Shown: positions 11,378 to 25,237, counted from the stretch's first letter. The stretch is DNA of 64,000 nt from Tahibacter soli (GCF_025717065.2 NZ_JAOVZO020000003.1:248001-312000), one strand, 5' to 3'. The notes: generated by a model from the sequence alone, not told the origin. A program made the numbers and translations.

Positions 11378-12058
11378 ATGAATTTGCGTTGGTCTATTGG
11401 CGCGGCGGCGCTGCTCGTGGCCGGTACGGCGGCCGCACAGGACACCACGACCGAGAAGGGCAAGCTGAGCTATGCGATCGGCTACCAGATCGGTAGCGAT
11501 TTCGTCGAGCGCAAGATGGACGTGGACATCAACACGATCATCCGCGCGATGCAGGACGGCTACACGAAGAAGAATTCGGCGATCTCCGAAGAGGTGATGC
11601 GCGAAGTCCTCGGCAAGATGCAGCAGAAGATGATGACCGAGGCGAAGGCCGAGTTCGACAAGCTCGCCGGCGAGAACAAGGCCAAGAGCACGAAGTTCCT
11701 GGCCGAGAACAAGGCCAAGAAGGGCATCGTCACGACGCAGTCGGGCCTGCAGTACCGCGTGATCGAAGAAGGCACGGGTCCGCGCGCGACGATCAACAGC
11801 GAGGTCAAGGTGCACTACCGCGGCTCGCTCACGAGCGGTCTCGAGTTCGACAGCTCGTTCGCCCGCGGCGAACCGGTGACATTCAAGGTCAACTCGGTGA
11901 TCAAGGGCTGGCAGGAAGCGCTGCCGCTGATGCGCGTCGGCGACCACTGGCAGATCTTCGTTCCGCCGGAACTCGCGTACGCCGACCGCGGCCAGCCGCC
12001 GCGCATCGGTCCGAACGAGGCGCTGGTGTTCGAGATCAAGCTGATCGAAGCGAAGTAA
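11378..12058 (+). CDS. FKBP-type peptidyl-prolyl isomerase, FkpA/Mip-like
   Basis: 226 residues: a Sec signal peptide (ends GTAAA-QD), an N-terminal helical dimerisation region (to about residue 110) and a C-terminal FKBP domain with VHYRGSL, EFDSS, VIKGWQEAL and YADRG, the conserved active-site positions. It acts on proline bonds of periplasmic proteins as a folding helper. GGAGG lies 7 bases before the ATG at 11378. It is monocistronic and ends at a strong terminator. Confidence 0.93.
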   Translation: MNLRWSIGAAALLVAGTAAAQDTTTEKGKLSYAIGYQIGSDFVERKMDVDINTIIRAMQDGYTKKNSAISEEVMREVLGKMQQKMMTEAKAEFDKLAGENKAKSTKFLAENKAKKGIVTTQSGLQYRVIEEGTGPRATINSEVKVHYRGSLTSGLEFDSSFARGEPVTFKVNSVIKGWQEALPLMRVGDHWQIFVPPELAYADRGQPPRIGPNEALVFEIKLIEAK

Positions 12059-12091
12059 GCACCGATCGCTTACTGCAGTTATGCAGAAGGG

Positions 12092-12124
12092 AAAAAGCCG
12101 CGCATCGCGCGGCTTTTTCTTTTT
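12092..12124 (+). terminator. Rho-independent terminator after the FKBP gene
   Basis: A perfect 12-bp dyad (AAAAAGCCGCGC / GCGCGGCTTTTT, 3-base loop) followed by more T residues, 34 bases past the stop. The A-tract makes it potentially bidirectional, but only the plus strand needs it. Confidence 0.9.
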
Positions 12125-12137
12125 GCGCACGCGCAAA

Positions 12138-12166
12138 TTGATGCCGTTCGCCGATCGGTACACAAT
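12138..12166 (+). promoter_or_regulatory. Predicted promoter of the ECF sigma factor gene
   Basis: TTGATG (12138-12143) and CACAAT (12161-12166) are separated by 17 bp. The ATG of the sigma gene begins 8 bases after the -10, so transcription would start at or next to the initiation codon. There is no Shine-Dalgarno sequence. Confidence 0.5.
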
Positions 12167-12174
12167 GCCGCGGC

Positions 12175-12725
12175 ATGAACGACGACATCACGCAGCTGTT
12201 GCGCACGCATCACGAGGGCGACCGCGCGGCGTTCGACCGCCTGATCCCGCTCGTCTACGACCGTTTGTGCGCGATCGCGCGGCGCCAGCTCGCCCGCGGC
12301 TATCGCGACGCGACGCTCGACACCGGCGCGCTCGTGCAGGAGGCGTACTTCCAGCTGATCGACGAGACCGGCGTGCCGTGGCAGGACCGCGGCCACTTCT
12401 TCGCGATCTGCGCACGCACGATGCGTCGCATCATGGTGGACTTCGCGCGCAAGCGGCAGGCCGCCAAGCGCGGCGGCGGCGTCGCCGCCGAAAGCCTCGA
12501 TCCGGACATGGCCGCGAGCGACGAGCAGAGCGCGCTGCTCCTGTCGGTCGACGCGGCGCTCGAGCAGCTCAACCGCGTCAACGAACGCCTGAGCCGCGTC
12601 GTCGAATGCCGCTTCTTCGCCGGCATGACCGAAGAGGAAACCGCGCAGGCGATGAACACGTCGCTGCGCAGCGTGCAGCGCGACTGGATGCGCGCGCGCG
12701 CCTGGCTGCACAAAGCGCTGAACTG

Positions 12726-12726
<1 letters not shown>
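12175..12726 (+). CDS. ECF-type RNA polymerase sigma factor (TIGR02999/ECF_sigma70 class)
   Basis: 183 residues with sigma regions 2 (about 20-90) and 4 (about 130-180, ending EEETAQAMNTSLRSVQRDWMRARAWL, split here only by annotation). It matches the sigma class that is habitually encoded beside Ser/Thr kinases rather than beside an anti-sigma factor. Region 2.2, normally the acidic DAEDLVQE stretch that contacts the beta' clamp, reads DTGALVQEAY, so two acidic positions are lost and threonines (T47, T50) are nearby. The stop overlaps the kinase ATG (ATGA). No anti-sigma gene is present. The target promoters are not known. Confidence 0.9.
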
Positions 12727-15464
<2,738 letters not shown>

Positions 15465-15474
15465 ACGCCGCGGG

Positions 15475-16284
15475 TCAGTTGCACGGCCCGGTCAGCTGAA
15501 TCGGGATCTCGTAGGTGTTGGAACCGGCGCCCTCGGGGACGATGTCCGGCTGGTCCACCTCGAGCGTCAGCACCGACAAGCCCGGCGGCAGCGTCATGTC
15601 GAACTGGAACTGCGTATCGGCCGCGGGTTCCAGCGCGGGCTGCTTGTGGTCGTGGACGAACGTGCCGCTCGCGGTTTCCAGCGACAGACGGTTGAGCGTC
15701 ATCGTTGATGCCGCCGAACCGAGGTTCGCGACGCCGTACGAGAACGCGAACCGGCACGCGCCGTGACCGTTCGGCTCGCCGCCCTGCGGGCCGACCACGG
15801 CAATGTCGTCGGCCCAGGCGAACGAAGCGCCGCCGATCGCGAGCGGGCCGCTCGCGACGAGGTTCGCGGTCGGATACGCATTGAGCGTGCCTTGGCCCGG
15901 CGGTCCCGGCGGCGGCATGATCGGCGGTTCGTCGTTGCTGTGGAAATCGAACGCGCCGACCAGCGTGCAGCCGTTGCCGCCGCGCGTGGGAATGCGCAGT
16001 TCGCCGGGGCGCGGCTGCGCCGTCACGGACAGAAACCACAGCTGGGCCTGTTCCGGCAGCGGCGTGGCATCGACGCCGGTACGGCAGTTGCGCCGTTCGA
16101 ACGCGATGCCGGGATAGACGAAGGCGCCGTCGTCGCGCGTGAGCGTCGCCCGCGGGTTCGCGGCGGTCGTACGGTCCATGCGCAGCGCGTAGGCGTGGTT
16201 TTGGGCGATCGTCGCGGCGTCCGCGACGCCGAAGATCAGCGTCGTGCCGAGCAGCGTTCCGTGCAGCAGTTGATGAAGGTTCAT
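15475..16284 (-). CDS. Secreted protein of unknown function
   Basis: 269 residues beginning with a Sec signal peptide (cleavage near GVADA-ATIAQ). The mature part has a beta-rich look with paired cysteines (RRNCRTG, GNGCTLV, GACRFAF, GPCN) and a proline-rich loop PPIMPPPGPPGQG. I do not recognise the family. GAGGGA lies 7 bases before the ATG at 16284; a longer in-frame start has no ribosome site. It converges with the kinase gene, leaving only 10 bases, and is divergent from the serine protease gene. Confidence 0.75.
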   Translation of the reverse strand: MNLHQLLHGTLLGTTLIFGVADAATIAQNHAYALRMDRTTAANPRATLTRDDGAFVYPGIAFERRNCRTGVDATPLPEQAQLWFLSVTAQPRPGELRIPTRGGNGCTLVGAFDFHSNDEPPIMPPPGPPGQGTLNAYPTANLVASGPLAIGGASFAWADDIAVVGPQGGEPNGHGACRFAFSYGVANLGSAASTMTLNRLSLETASGTFVHDHKQPALEPAADTQFQFDMTLPPGLSVLTLEVDQPDIVPEGAGSNTYEIPIQLTGPCN

Positions 16285-16632
16285 CGCGGTGTCCCTCGGG
16301 TAATGCCGCCGCGGCAATGTGCCGGGGCGGTCTACGGTCCTGGTCGCAAAGCGGTCGCGAATCCCGCCGCGGCAGCGGGTCGCTCCCCGTGCCGCGAGGT
16401 TGTCGCACCCCGCAACCGGACGTACGGAGAACGCCGCGTACGGGGATCACAAAAAATATTTTTCCCAACTGGCGGGTTTTTCCCGCAGTCCGCGACTAAC
16501 GGGTTGCAGCGACGAGAAGCGGGCCGCGCCGGCGCAGGCACCGCCCGCGATCGAATCCTCGCGCCGCATGTTGCGAAACATTCCCGCCCGGCGTCGCGGC
16601 GCACCGACGCCCAACATCGAAAGGAAACGATC
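16285..16632. other. Divergent intergenic region with an AT-rich palindrome
   Basis: A 348-base gap between two divergent secreted-protein genes. It holds an unusually AT-rich spot for this genome: the perfect palindrome AAAAATATTTTT (16452-16463), followed 8 bases later by a small hairpin GCGGG-TTTTT-CCCGC (16472-16486). No gene is visible. Promoters for both flanking genes must lie here, but I cannot place -35/-10 pairs with confidence. Confidence 0.5.
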
Positions 16633-17841
16633 ATGAAACTTGCTCGCTTGTACGGCGCGATCGCGCCGATCTTCTTCTCCCTCGCTTCGATCGCGTCGGT
16701 GCAGGCCGCACCGGGCACGCTCGCGCAGCCGCTGCTCGGGCAGGATCTGCACGTTGCGACCGTCGCCAAGGACGGCGCCGGCACGCAGATCTGGCGCTGG
16801 GCCGGCGTCGTCAACGTCGATCGCAGCGACACCGCCGGCACGGCGTCGGCGCGCGACGTCGCGCCGGCGGCCGGGGCCGACGACAAGGCCGCGGCGCAAT
16901 CCGAAGGCTGGATCGCGGTCAACGCGAAGACCGGCTACAGCTACCGTCTGGAAGTGCCGCGCGAGGTGTCGCACAAGCTGTACCAGGAGGCGCTGCGCGC
17001 GGGTCTCACCGGCAGCAGCCAGGGCACGGCGGTCGCCGCGAAGGAAGACGACGTCGCCGGCGCGAAGGGCTGGAGCGACGGCGTCGACACCCGCACGCGC
17101 CGCACCGACAACACGACGTTCCCGTTCCGCGCGATGGGACAGATCGCCGGCGGCGAAACGAGCGGCTGCTCGGGCACGCTGATCGGCCGCCGCCACGTGC
17201 TGACCGCGGCGCACTGCCTGTACGACCGCGACAGCGAAACCTGGACGATCGGCGGACTGTTCCGCCCGGGCCGCGAAGGCACGTGCAACAACGCGACCTG
17301 CGAGCCGTACGGCGAACACGCCGGCATCTGGTTCTTCACGCCCGCGGCTTATCGCACCAGCACGAGCTGGCGCGACGACTACGGCATCATGGTGCTCGAA
17401 GACGCGCCGGGCGACACGACGGGCTGGCTCGGCTACGTCGCCACCAGCATCGCGAACCTGCGCGATCTGTGCGACGACGCCGGTTCGGGCCGCTGCTTCA
17501 ACCGCGGCTATCCCGCGTGCGGTCTCGGCGGCGCGCCGGCCTCGTGCGTGCAGGGCTGGGCGTACCAGGATACGAACAACTGCGAGATCGGCAGCTTCAA
17601 CTCGCCCGACGCCGACGGCTGGAACGCGCGCTACTCGACCGCGTGCGACCTCTCCGGCGGCCATTCGGGTTCGGCCGTCTACACCGACGTGTGGGGCGGC
17701 AGCAGCGACGTCGTCGTCGGCATCGTGAGCACGCAAACGTGCACCACCTGCTCGGCGTCCGACGACTTCCCGAACGGCATCCGCCGCATCACGCCGGAAG
17801 TGCTCGACTGGATCGCCTATTTCAAGTCGACGTTCCCGTAA
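16633..17841 (+). CDS. Secreted trypsin-like serine protease (S1 family)
   Basis: 402 residues: a signal peptide (SVQA-APG), a propeptide-like region of about 150 residues, then a chymotrypsin-fold domain. The triad is readable as H194 (LTAAHC), D249 (DDYGIMVL) and S345 (GGHSGSAV). At least eight cysteines in the catalytic part suggest disulphides, consistent with export. AAGGA lies 7 bases before the ATG. The substrate is unknown. It ends 20 bases before a strong hairpin. Confidence 0.9.
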   Translation: MKLARLYGAIAPIFFSLASIASVQAAPGTLAQPLLGQDLHVATVAKDGAGTQIWRWAGVVNVDRSDTAGTASARDVAPAAGADDKAAAQSEGWIAVNAKTGYSYRLEVPREVSHKLYQEALRAGLTGSSQGTAVAAKEDDVAGAKGWSDGVDTRTRRTDNTTFPFRAMGQIAGGETSGCSGTLIGRRHVLTAAHCLYDRDSETWTIGGLFRPGREGTCNNATCEPYGEHAGIWFFTPAAYRTSTSWRDDYGIMVLEDAPGDTTGWLGYVATSIANLRDLCDDAGSGRCFNRGYPACGLGGAPASCVQGWAYQDTNNCEIGSFNSPDADGWNARYSTACDLSGGHSGSAVYTDVWGGSSDVVVGIVSTQTCTTCSASDDFPNGIRRITPEVLDWIAYFKSTFP

Positions 17842-17861
17842 TCGCGGTCCGACGTTCTGCC

Positions 17862-17891
17862 GAACGGCGCGAGCCTGGTCTCGCGCCGTTC
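17862..17891. terminator. Bidirectional terminator-like hairpin
   Basis: A perfect 12-bp stem (GAACGGCGCGAG / CTCGCGCCGTTC) with a 6-base loop lies between the convergent protease and small-protein genes and touches the stop codon of the latter. No long T run. Confidence 0.65.
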
Positions 17892-18268
17892 TATTCGCCG
17901 GCGACGCCGGCGAGTTCGTTCAACGCCTGTTCCATCTCGGCCTTGATGCGGTTGATCAGGCGCATGGCGGGTTCCGCGTCGCCGTCGTCCGGCGACTGGC
18001 CGGTCGCGCTCGCCGCGCCGCGTGCGATCGTCTGCGCGTCGTCGTCTGCGACAAATTGCGCAAGGTATACATAGCCGCGAGCCAGGCCCTCGCGCAGTTC
18101 GGGATGTTCCTGTACGACGTTCTGGAGCAAAAAGCGCAGCGCTTCGCGGATGCGTTCCTTCGGATACGGCAGCAGCGATTCGGGCAGGCCGTACACGCCC
18201 GGGGAAACCTGCGCGAGAACCTTGCCGTAGTCGCTGACCACGCGGGTGGCAAGTGCGAGCATGCTCAT
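17891..18268 (-). CDS. Conserved-looking small cytoplasmic protein, unknown function
   Basis: 125 residues, mostly helical and acidic towards the C-terminus, with no signal peptide or membrane segment. It begins MSMLALATRVVSDYGKVLAQ and includes LPYPKERIREALRFLL. I do not recognise a family. Its codon use matches its neighbours and its frame is flanked by a proper terminator hairpin, which supports a real gene. It is divergent from the DUF1289-Nudix-sulfurtransferase operon and shares a 58-base upstream region with it. No strong ribosome site is visible. Confidence 0.7.
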   Translation of the reverse strand: MSMLALATRVVSDYGKVLAQVSPGVYGLPESLLPYPKERIREALRFLLQNVVQEHPELREGLARGYVYLAQFVADDDAQTIARGAASATGQSPDDGDAEPAMRLINRIKAEMEQALNELAGVAGE

Positions 18269-18326
18269 CCGTTCATCAGCTTGGGTTGCGGTAATCTAGC
18301 AACCTGTGTCGTCCATTCCTACGATC

Positions 18327-18518
18327 ATGTTCTCAAACCGGCAGTCTCCCGTCGTCCTGACTCCCTGTATCGGCGTATGCGCGCTCGACGCCGACGGCTA
18401 TTGCGAGGGCTGTCACCGCACCGGCGCGGAAATCGCCGCGTGGCGCACGATGAGCGACGTCGAGCGCCTGCGCATCATGGACGAGGTGCTGCCCGAACGG
18501 GAGCGCAAGCGCGCATGA
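18327..18518 (+). CDS. DUF1289 domain small Cys-rich protein
   Basis: 63 residues with the DUF1289 pattern TPCIGVC...GYCEGCHRT..EIAAW..M: four cysteines in two C-x(3)-C / C-x2-C type pairs, suggesting a zinc or iron-sulphur site. The role is unknown; family members are often found beside Nudix or oxidoreductase genes. An in-frame GTG at 18306 could extend it, but MFSNRQSP fits family length. The stop overlaps the next ATG (ATGA), so it is the first gene of a tightly coupled three-gene operon. Confidence 0.85.
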   Translation: MFSNRQSPVVLTPCIGVCALDADGYCEGCHRTGAEIAAWRTMSDVERLRIMDEVLPERERKRA

Positions 18519-19129
18519 GCGGCGATTCCACGGCGCCGCCGCTCGTCGCCGCACTGCGTCCGCTCGACGACCCGCCGTCGCTGCCGGGATGGAATCACGC
18601 CGAGCTTGCGGATCTCCTCGACTCGCCGCTGCGCACGCCGGCCGCGGTGCTCGTGCCGATCGTCGCGCGCGGCGACGCGCGCTCGGTGCTGTTTACGCGC
18701 CGCACCGACGCGATGCGCACGCACGCGGGGCAGGTGAGCTTTCCCGGCGGTCGCATCGAGGCCGACGACGACGGGCCGATCGCCGCGGCGCTGCGCGAAA
18801 CCGAAGAGGAAACCGGCATCGACCGCGCGCTCGTGCGGCCGATTGGCTTTCTCGACTGCTTCGAGACGATCAGCGGCTTCGGCGTGACGCCGGTCGTGGC
18901 CGAGGTCGACGGTGGCTATCGCTTGTCGCCCGACCCGCGCGAGGTGGCCGAAGTGTTCGAGGTGCCGCTGGAATTCCTGCTCGACCGCGCCAATCTGCTG
19001 CGCAGCGAAATCGACTGGCGCGGGCGGCGCCGCGAAATCTTCGAATACGGCTACGACGGCCGCCGCATCTGGGGCGCGACCGCGGCGATGCTGGTGAATC
19101 TGTTGCGACGCATGGGAATTTTGCGATGA
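18515..19129 (+). CDS. Nudix hydrolase, CoA pyrophosphatase type (NudL-like)
   Basis: 204 residues. The Nudix box is readable as FPGGRIEADDDGPIAAAL followed by RETEEETG, preceded by the CoA-pyrophosphatase family motif LFTRRTDAMRTHAGQVSF. Such enzymes cleave CoA or oxidised CoA into phosphopantetheine and 3',5'-ADP using Mg or Mn. Both ends overlap neighbours by 4 bases (ATGA), so it is translationally coupled to DUF1289 upstream and the sulfurtransferase downstream. The specificity is inferred from the UPF0035 motif. Confidence 0.9.
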   Translation: MSGDSTAPPLVAALRPLDDPPSLPGWNHAELADLLDSPLRTPAAVLVPIVARGDARSVLFTRRTDAMRTHAGQVSFPGGRIEADDDGPIAAALRETEEETGIDRALVRPIGFLDCFETISGFGVTPVVAEVDGGYRLSPDPREVAEVFEVPLEFLLDRANLLRSEIDWRGRRREIFEYGYDGRRIWGATAAMLVNLLRRMGILR

Positions 19130-19980
19130 ATTACACAACGCTGATTTCGCCGCAGGATCTTGCGAGCTGCTGCGGCAACGAGAACCTTCTGATCGTCGAC
19201 TGCCGCTTCGAGCTGTCCGACCCCGGCAAGGGCGAGCGCGCGTGGCACGCCGCGCACCTGCCGAACGCGCGCTACGCGCATCTGGAGCGCGATCTTTCCG
19301 ACCTGACCAAGACCGGCCTCGGACGCCACCCGCTGCCCGACGCCGACGCCTTCGCGCGGCAGCTCACGCGCTGGGGCTGGACGCCGGACAAGCAGGTGAT
19401 CGCGTACGACGACGCGAACGGTTCGACCGCCGCGCGCCTGTGGTGGATGCTGCGCCTGGTCGGCCATCGCGAAGCGGCGGTGCTCGACGGCGGATTCGCG
19501 GCGTGGGAAGCGGCGTGCCTGCCGCTCAGCGTCGAGGCGCCGATGGAGGCGGCATGGGACGTCGATCTCGGGTTCGACCTGTCGCAGGTGGTCTACGTCG
19601 ACGAACTCAAGCAGGGCCTCGCCGATCGCAGCCTTCTGCTGATCGACGCGCGCGGCGCGCCGCGCTATCGCGGCGAGGTGGAGCCGATCGATCCGGTCGC
19701 GGGCCACATCCCGGGCGCGCGCAACCGGCCGTTTCTCGACAACATCGACGCGGAAGGGCGCTTCAAGAGCGCACACGACCTGCGCGAGGAATTCGTCGCC
19801 GTGCTCGGCGACTACGCGAGCGAGCAGGTCGTGCATTCGTGCGGCTCGGGCGTTACGGCGTGCCACAACCTGCTGGCGATGGAACATGCCGGCCTCGGCG
19901 GTTCGCGCATCTTCGCGCCGTCGTGGAGCGGCTGGATCGCCGATCCGGACCGGCCCGTCGCGCGCTGCGCGACGCCCTGA
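19126..19980 (+). CDS. sseA: 3-mercaptopyruvate sulfurtransferase-type rhodanese
   Basis: 284 residues with tandem rhodanese domains; the C-terminal one carries the active cysteine in HSCGSGVTACHN. CGSGVT is the loop of 3-mercaptopyruvate sulfurtransferases, whereas thiosulfate enzymes usually read CRKGVT, so mercaptopyruvate is the likely sulphur donor. The N-terminal domain is the usual inactive one (DANGSTAARLWWMLR). It is coupled to the Nudix gene by an ATGA overlap. Confidence 0.88.
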   Translation: MNYTTLISPQDLASCCGNENLLIVDCRFELSDPGKGERAWHAAHLPNARYAHLERDLSDLTKTGLGRHPLPDADAFARQLTRWGWTPDKQVIAYDDANGSTAARLWWMLRLVGHREAAVLDGGFAAWEAACLPLSVEAPMEAAWDVDLGFDLSQVVYVDELKQGLADRSLLLIDARGAPRYRGEVEPIDPVAGHIPGARNRPFLDNIDAEGRFKSAHDLREEFVAVLGDYASEQVVHSCGSGVTACHNLLAMEHAGLGGSRIFAPSWSGWIADPDRPVARCATP

Positions 19981-19981
19981 A

Positions 19982-20025
19982 AAATCCGCGCGGATTTCGT
20001 CGCGCCGCGCCGCGGCGGCGCGGCG
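19982..20025. terminator. Convergent intergenic dyads
   Basis: Two back-to-back inverted repeats fill the 58 bases between convergent sseA and the isomerase gene: a 16-bp palindrome AAATCC-GCGC-GGATTT (19982-19997) and an 11-bp GC-only dyad (20003-20025). Probably they end transcription from both sides; no T run. Confidence 0.4.
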
Positions 20026-20038
20026 AGCGACATCCGGA

Positions 20039-20797
20039 TCAGCCGCCCTTGGCTTTCAGTTTCGCGACGAGCGCCTGCAGCACGCGCTGCGATTCGTCGC
20101 CGAACCAGCCGTCGACGAATTCGTCGACGCCGAGCTTGCTCGCGTCGGCGAACAGCGCGGTGAGATCGGCCCGCGCGAGCGCGCGGGTGCCGGCCATCGC
20201 CTGCGGCGGCAGCGCGAGGATTTCGCCGAGCCATGCCTGCGCGCGCGTGGTGACGTGGTCGACGTCGACCAGTTCGTCGACCATGCCGATCGCCAGCGCC
20301 TGCTCGGAATCGATCATCGCGCCGGCCACCATCAGCCGCTCGGCGCGATACGTGCCGACGAGGCGGCGCAGCGCGGCCTGGATCACGCCGGGTACGACGA
20401 GGCCGACCTGCACTTCGTTGAGGCCGATGCGATACGCGCCGCGCGCCATCACGCGGTAGTCGCAGAAGATCGACAGCACGGCGCCGCCGGCCGGACTGTG
20501 GCCGGCGATCGACGCGACGGTCGGAATCGGCGAACACGCGAGCGCGCCCAGCAGGCCGAAGAAGTCGATCCAGACCTCGCGCATCTGCGCGCGGTCGAGC
20601 GCGAGCAGCGACGGCACGTCGAGGCCACCCGAGAACAGGCCGCTGCGGCCGGACAGGATCACGCCGCGCGCGCCTTCCTTCGGCGCGTTCTCGACCGCGG
20701 CGCGCAGCGCGCGGATCAGGCCGGCGTCGAGCGCGTTGACCGGCGGCCGCGCCATGCGCAGCTCGAGAATGGCGTCGTGGCGAATCAGGTCGAGCAT
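20039..20797 (-). CDS. Enoyl-CoA isomerase-like crotonase family protein
   Basis: 252 residues of the crotonase fold. The segment AGHSPAGGAVLSIFCDYR followed by LNEVQVGLVVP closely resembles delta3-delta2-enoyl-CoA isomerase, which uses a single glutamate (here in NEVQ). The first hydratase glutamate is absent (GGAVLSIFC instead of GGMELA), so a hydratase role is unlikely. It would shift double bonds during beta-oxidation of unsaturated fatty acids. It is divergent from the PCuAC gene. Confidence 0.83.
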   Translation of the reverse strand: MLDLIRHDAILELRMARPPVNALDAGLIRALRAAVENAPKEGARGVILSGRSGLFSGGLDVPSLLALDRAQMREVWIDFFGLLGALACSPIPTVASIAGHSPAGGAVLSIFCDYRVMARGAYRIGLNEVQVGLVVPGVIQAALRRLVGTYRAERLMVAGAMIDSEQALAIGMVDELVDVDHVTTRAQAWLGEILALPPQAMAGTRALARADLTALFADASKLGVDEFVDGWFGDESQRVLQALVAKLKAKGG

Positions 20798-20896
20798 GGA
20801 AGACTCCAGGGGTATACATTGTTCGGCTGCGACGCGATGTCGCGGCCGGGTCGAGGCGAGCGACGGCTATCATAGCGACAAAACCGGAGACTCAAG

Positions 20897-21349
20897 ATGC
20901 TGCGCCGTTGCGTTCTGCTGATCGTTTCATTGGCCGCGTTCCCGGCGTTCGCCGCCGGCAGGCTCGTCGTCGACGATGCGTGGATACGCGCCGCGCCGCC
21001 GGGCGCGCGCATGCTCGCAGGCTACGCGAAGCTGACCAACGCCGGCGACGCGCCGATCGTCGTGACGGGGGCGACCAGCGCCGCGTTCGGCGACGTGAGC
21101 ATGCATGCGAGCGTGGTCGAGGACGGCGTCGCGAAGATGAGGCCGCTGCCGTCGCTCAACATCGCGCCGGGCGCGACGGAAACCTTCGAGCCCGGCGGCC
21201 GGCATCTGATGCTGATGCAGCCGGCGGCGGCGATGGCGACCGGCGCGAAGGCGACGATCGCGTTGACCGTCGAAGGCGGCGGCGAGGTGGCCGCCGAATT
21301 CGTCGTGCGCGACGGCGCGCCGGAAGCCGGCGCGCACGATCATCACTAG
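20897..21349 (+). CDS. PCuAC family periplasmic copper chaperone
   Basis: 150 residues with a signal peptide (AFPAFA-AGR) and the PCuAC copper motif H-x(10)-M ... H-x-M: MHASVVEDGVAKM and GGRHLMLM. These proteins bind Cu(I) with Met and His and hand it to cytochrome c oxidase assembly. The C-terminus ends in DHH. GGAG is 7 bases before the ATG. The stop codon TAG sits exactly at the edge of the 162-bp palindromic element that follows: its TA is the presumed target duplication and its G the first base of the element. Confidence 0.92.
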   Translation: MLRRCVLLIVSLAAFPAFAAGRLVVDDAWIRAAPPGARMLAGYAKLTNAGDAPIVVTGATSAAFGDVSMHASVVEDGVAKMRPLPSLNIAPGATETFEPGGRHLMLMQPAAAMATGAKATIALTVEGGGEVAAEFVVRDGAPEAGAHDHH

Positions 21350-21512
21350 TGGCCTGTAGCAGACGAATCGGAAGAGGGATCGCGACGGACTGGTCGTACA
21401 GGACGCCGCTGCGGAGTGAGGCCGATAGCACCCGCTATCGGCCGAGTGAGCAGCAAGTACTGTGCGGCCAGGACGAGCGAGCTGCTTTCGATTTGTCTGT
21501 TACAGGCCACTA
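21347..21512 (-). mobile_element. 162-bp TA-flanked palindromic element (MITE-like), copy 1
   Basis: The core 21349-21510 is bounded by TA on both sides. Its ends are near-perfect 26-bp inverted repeats starting GTGGCCTG, and its middle holds a 10-bp-stem hairpin GGCCGATAGC / GCTATCGGCC. Compared in reverse complement with copy 2 (63650-63811), 150 of 162 positions agree with no gaps. It has no coding capacity. TA duplication and short TIRs are typical of IS630/Tc1-mariner-type transposition, so this is most likely a non-autonomous MITE. It is wedged between the convergent PCuAC and uvrA genes. Confidence 0.72.
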
Positions 21513-21514
21513 GA

Positions 21515-24385
<2,871 letters not shown>

Positions 24386-24532
24386 GGACCGTCGCTGGGG
24401 GAGTTGAACGGGGTATTATGCCCCCGCGTTGCGGACACTTTCTGTCCTGATTGGCGTTGCCGGGGTCGCGCAGGAAACTGGGGGCGATCGCGGCGATGCC
24501 AAGCCGACGCGGCCGCATGCGCTGGTCAGTAT

Positions 24533-24561
24533 TTGACCATCGGCCGCGAAGCCGCTATTCT
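24533..24561 (+). promoter_or_regulatory. Predicted promoter of rplU-rpmA
   Basis: TTGACC (24533-24538), 17-bp spacer, TATTCT (24556-24561), leaving a leader of about 80 bases before rplU. The -35 lies in a perfect inverted repeat TGGTCA-N5-TGACCA (24523-24539 region), which could be an operator or chance. Confidence 0.6.
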
Positions 24562-24649
24562 TCCGCGCCCTTTTTCCGGCCGGGGTATTCCCGTGTCCGG
24601 GGGGCGCAGCAACACCGCGGTTTTGAGAATAACTACAGAGGAATCATCC

Positions 24650-24964
24650 ATGTACGCAGTCATCGTCACCGGCGGCAAGCAGTACCGCGTGATGCAGGGC
24701 GAAACGCTCCGCGTCGAACTGCTGCCGGCGGAAGTCGGTTCCAGCATCACGTTCGATCAGGTTCTCCTGGTCGGCGAAGGCGATCAGATCACCATCGGTG
24801 CGCCGCTCGTGTCGGGCGCCGGCGTCGTCGCGACCGTCAAGAAGCACGGCCGCGCCGACAAGATCCGCATCGTCAAGTTCCGTCGCCGCAAGCATTTCCG
24901 CAAGGAAACCGGCCACCGGCAGCATTTCACCGAAGTCGAGATCACCGGCATCAACGCCGGCTGA
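24650..24964 (+). CDS. rplU: 50S ribosomal protein L21
   Basis: 104 residues beginning [14 protein letters not shown] with the family motifs GAPLV and [16 protein letters not shown]. It binds 23S rRNA in the large subunit. AGAGGA lies before the ATG; much longer in-frame extensions upstream are antisense to uvrA and its promoter region. It is the first gene of the universal rplU-rpmA pair. Confidence 0.98.
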   Translation: MYAVIVTGGKQYRVMQGETLRVELLPAEVGSSITFDQVLLVGEGDQITIGAPLVSGAGVVATVKKHGRADKIRIVKFRRRKHFRKETGHRQHFTEVEITGINAG

Positions 24965-24979
24965 GCCTGGGAGCAAGTC

Positions 24980-25237
24980 ATGGCACATAAGAAGGGCGTA
25001 GGCTCGAGCCGCAACGGTCGCGATTCGAACCCGAAGTATCTCGGCGTCAAGATCTACGGTGGCGAAGCCATCAACGCCGGCAACATCATCATCCGCCAGC
25101 GCGGCACCCAGTTCCATCCGGGTACCGGCGTCGGCATCGGCCGCGACCACACGATCTATGCCGTCATCGACGGCAAGGTCGAGTTCTCGGTCAAGGGCCC
25201 GAACAGCCGCCGTACGATCAGCGTCGTTCCGGTCTGA
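24980..25237 (+). CDS. rpmA: 50S ribosomal protein L27
   Basis: 85 residues beginning [20 protein letters not shown], with the glycine-rich core [13 protein letters not shown]. Its N-terminal tail reaches the peptidyl transferase centre. GGGAG precedes the ATG. It is 15 bases after rplU and ends at a good terminator. Confidence 0.98.
   Translation: MAHKKGVGSSRNGRDSNPKYLGVKIYGGEAINAGNIIIRQRGTQFHPGTGVGIGRDHTIYAVIDGKVEFSVKGPNSRRTISVVPV

Noticed and set aside
21156-21500. Small protein frames inside the palindromic element (shared IPLPI-LLQAT peptide in both copies)
   Set aside because: The similarity reflects conserved DNA of the terminal repeats; starts and ends differ between copies and there is no ribosome site.
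24386-24649. LexA/SOS box upstream of uvrA
   Set aside because: The dyad GGACA-N5-TGTCC does not fit CTG-N10-CAG or the xanthomonad LexA site.
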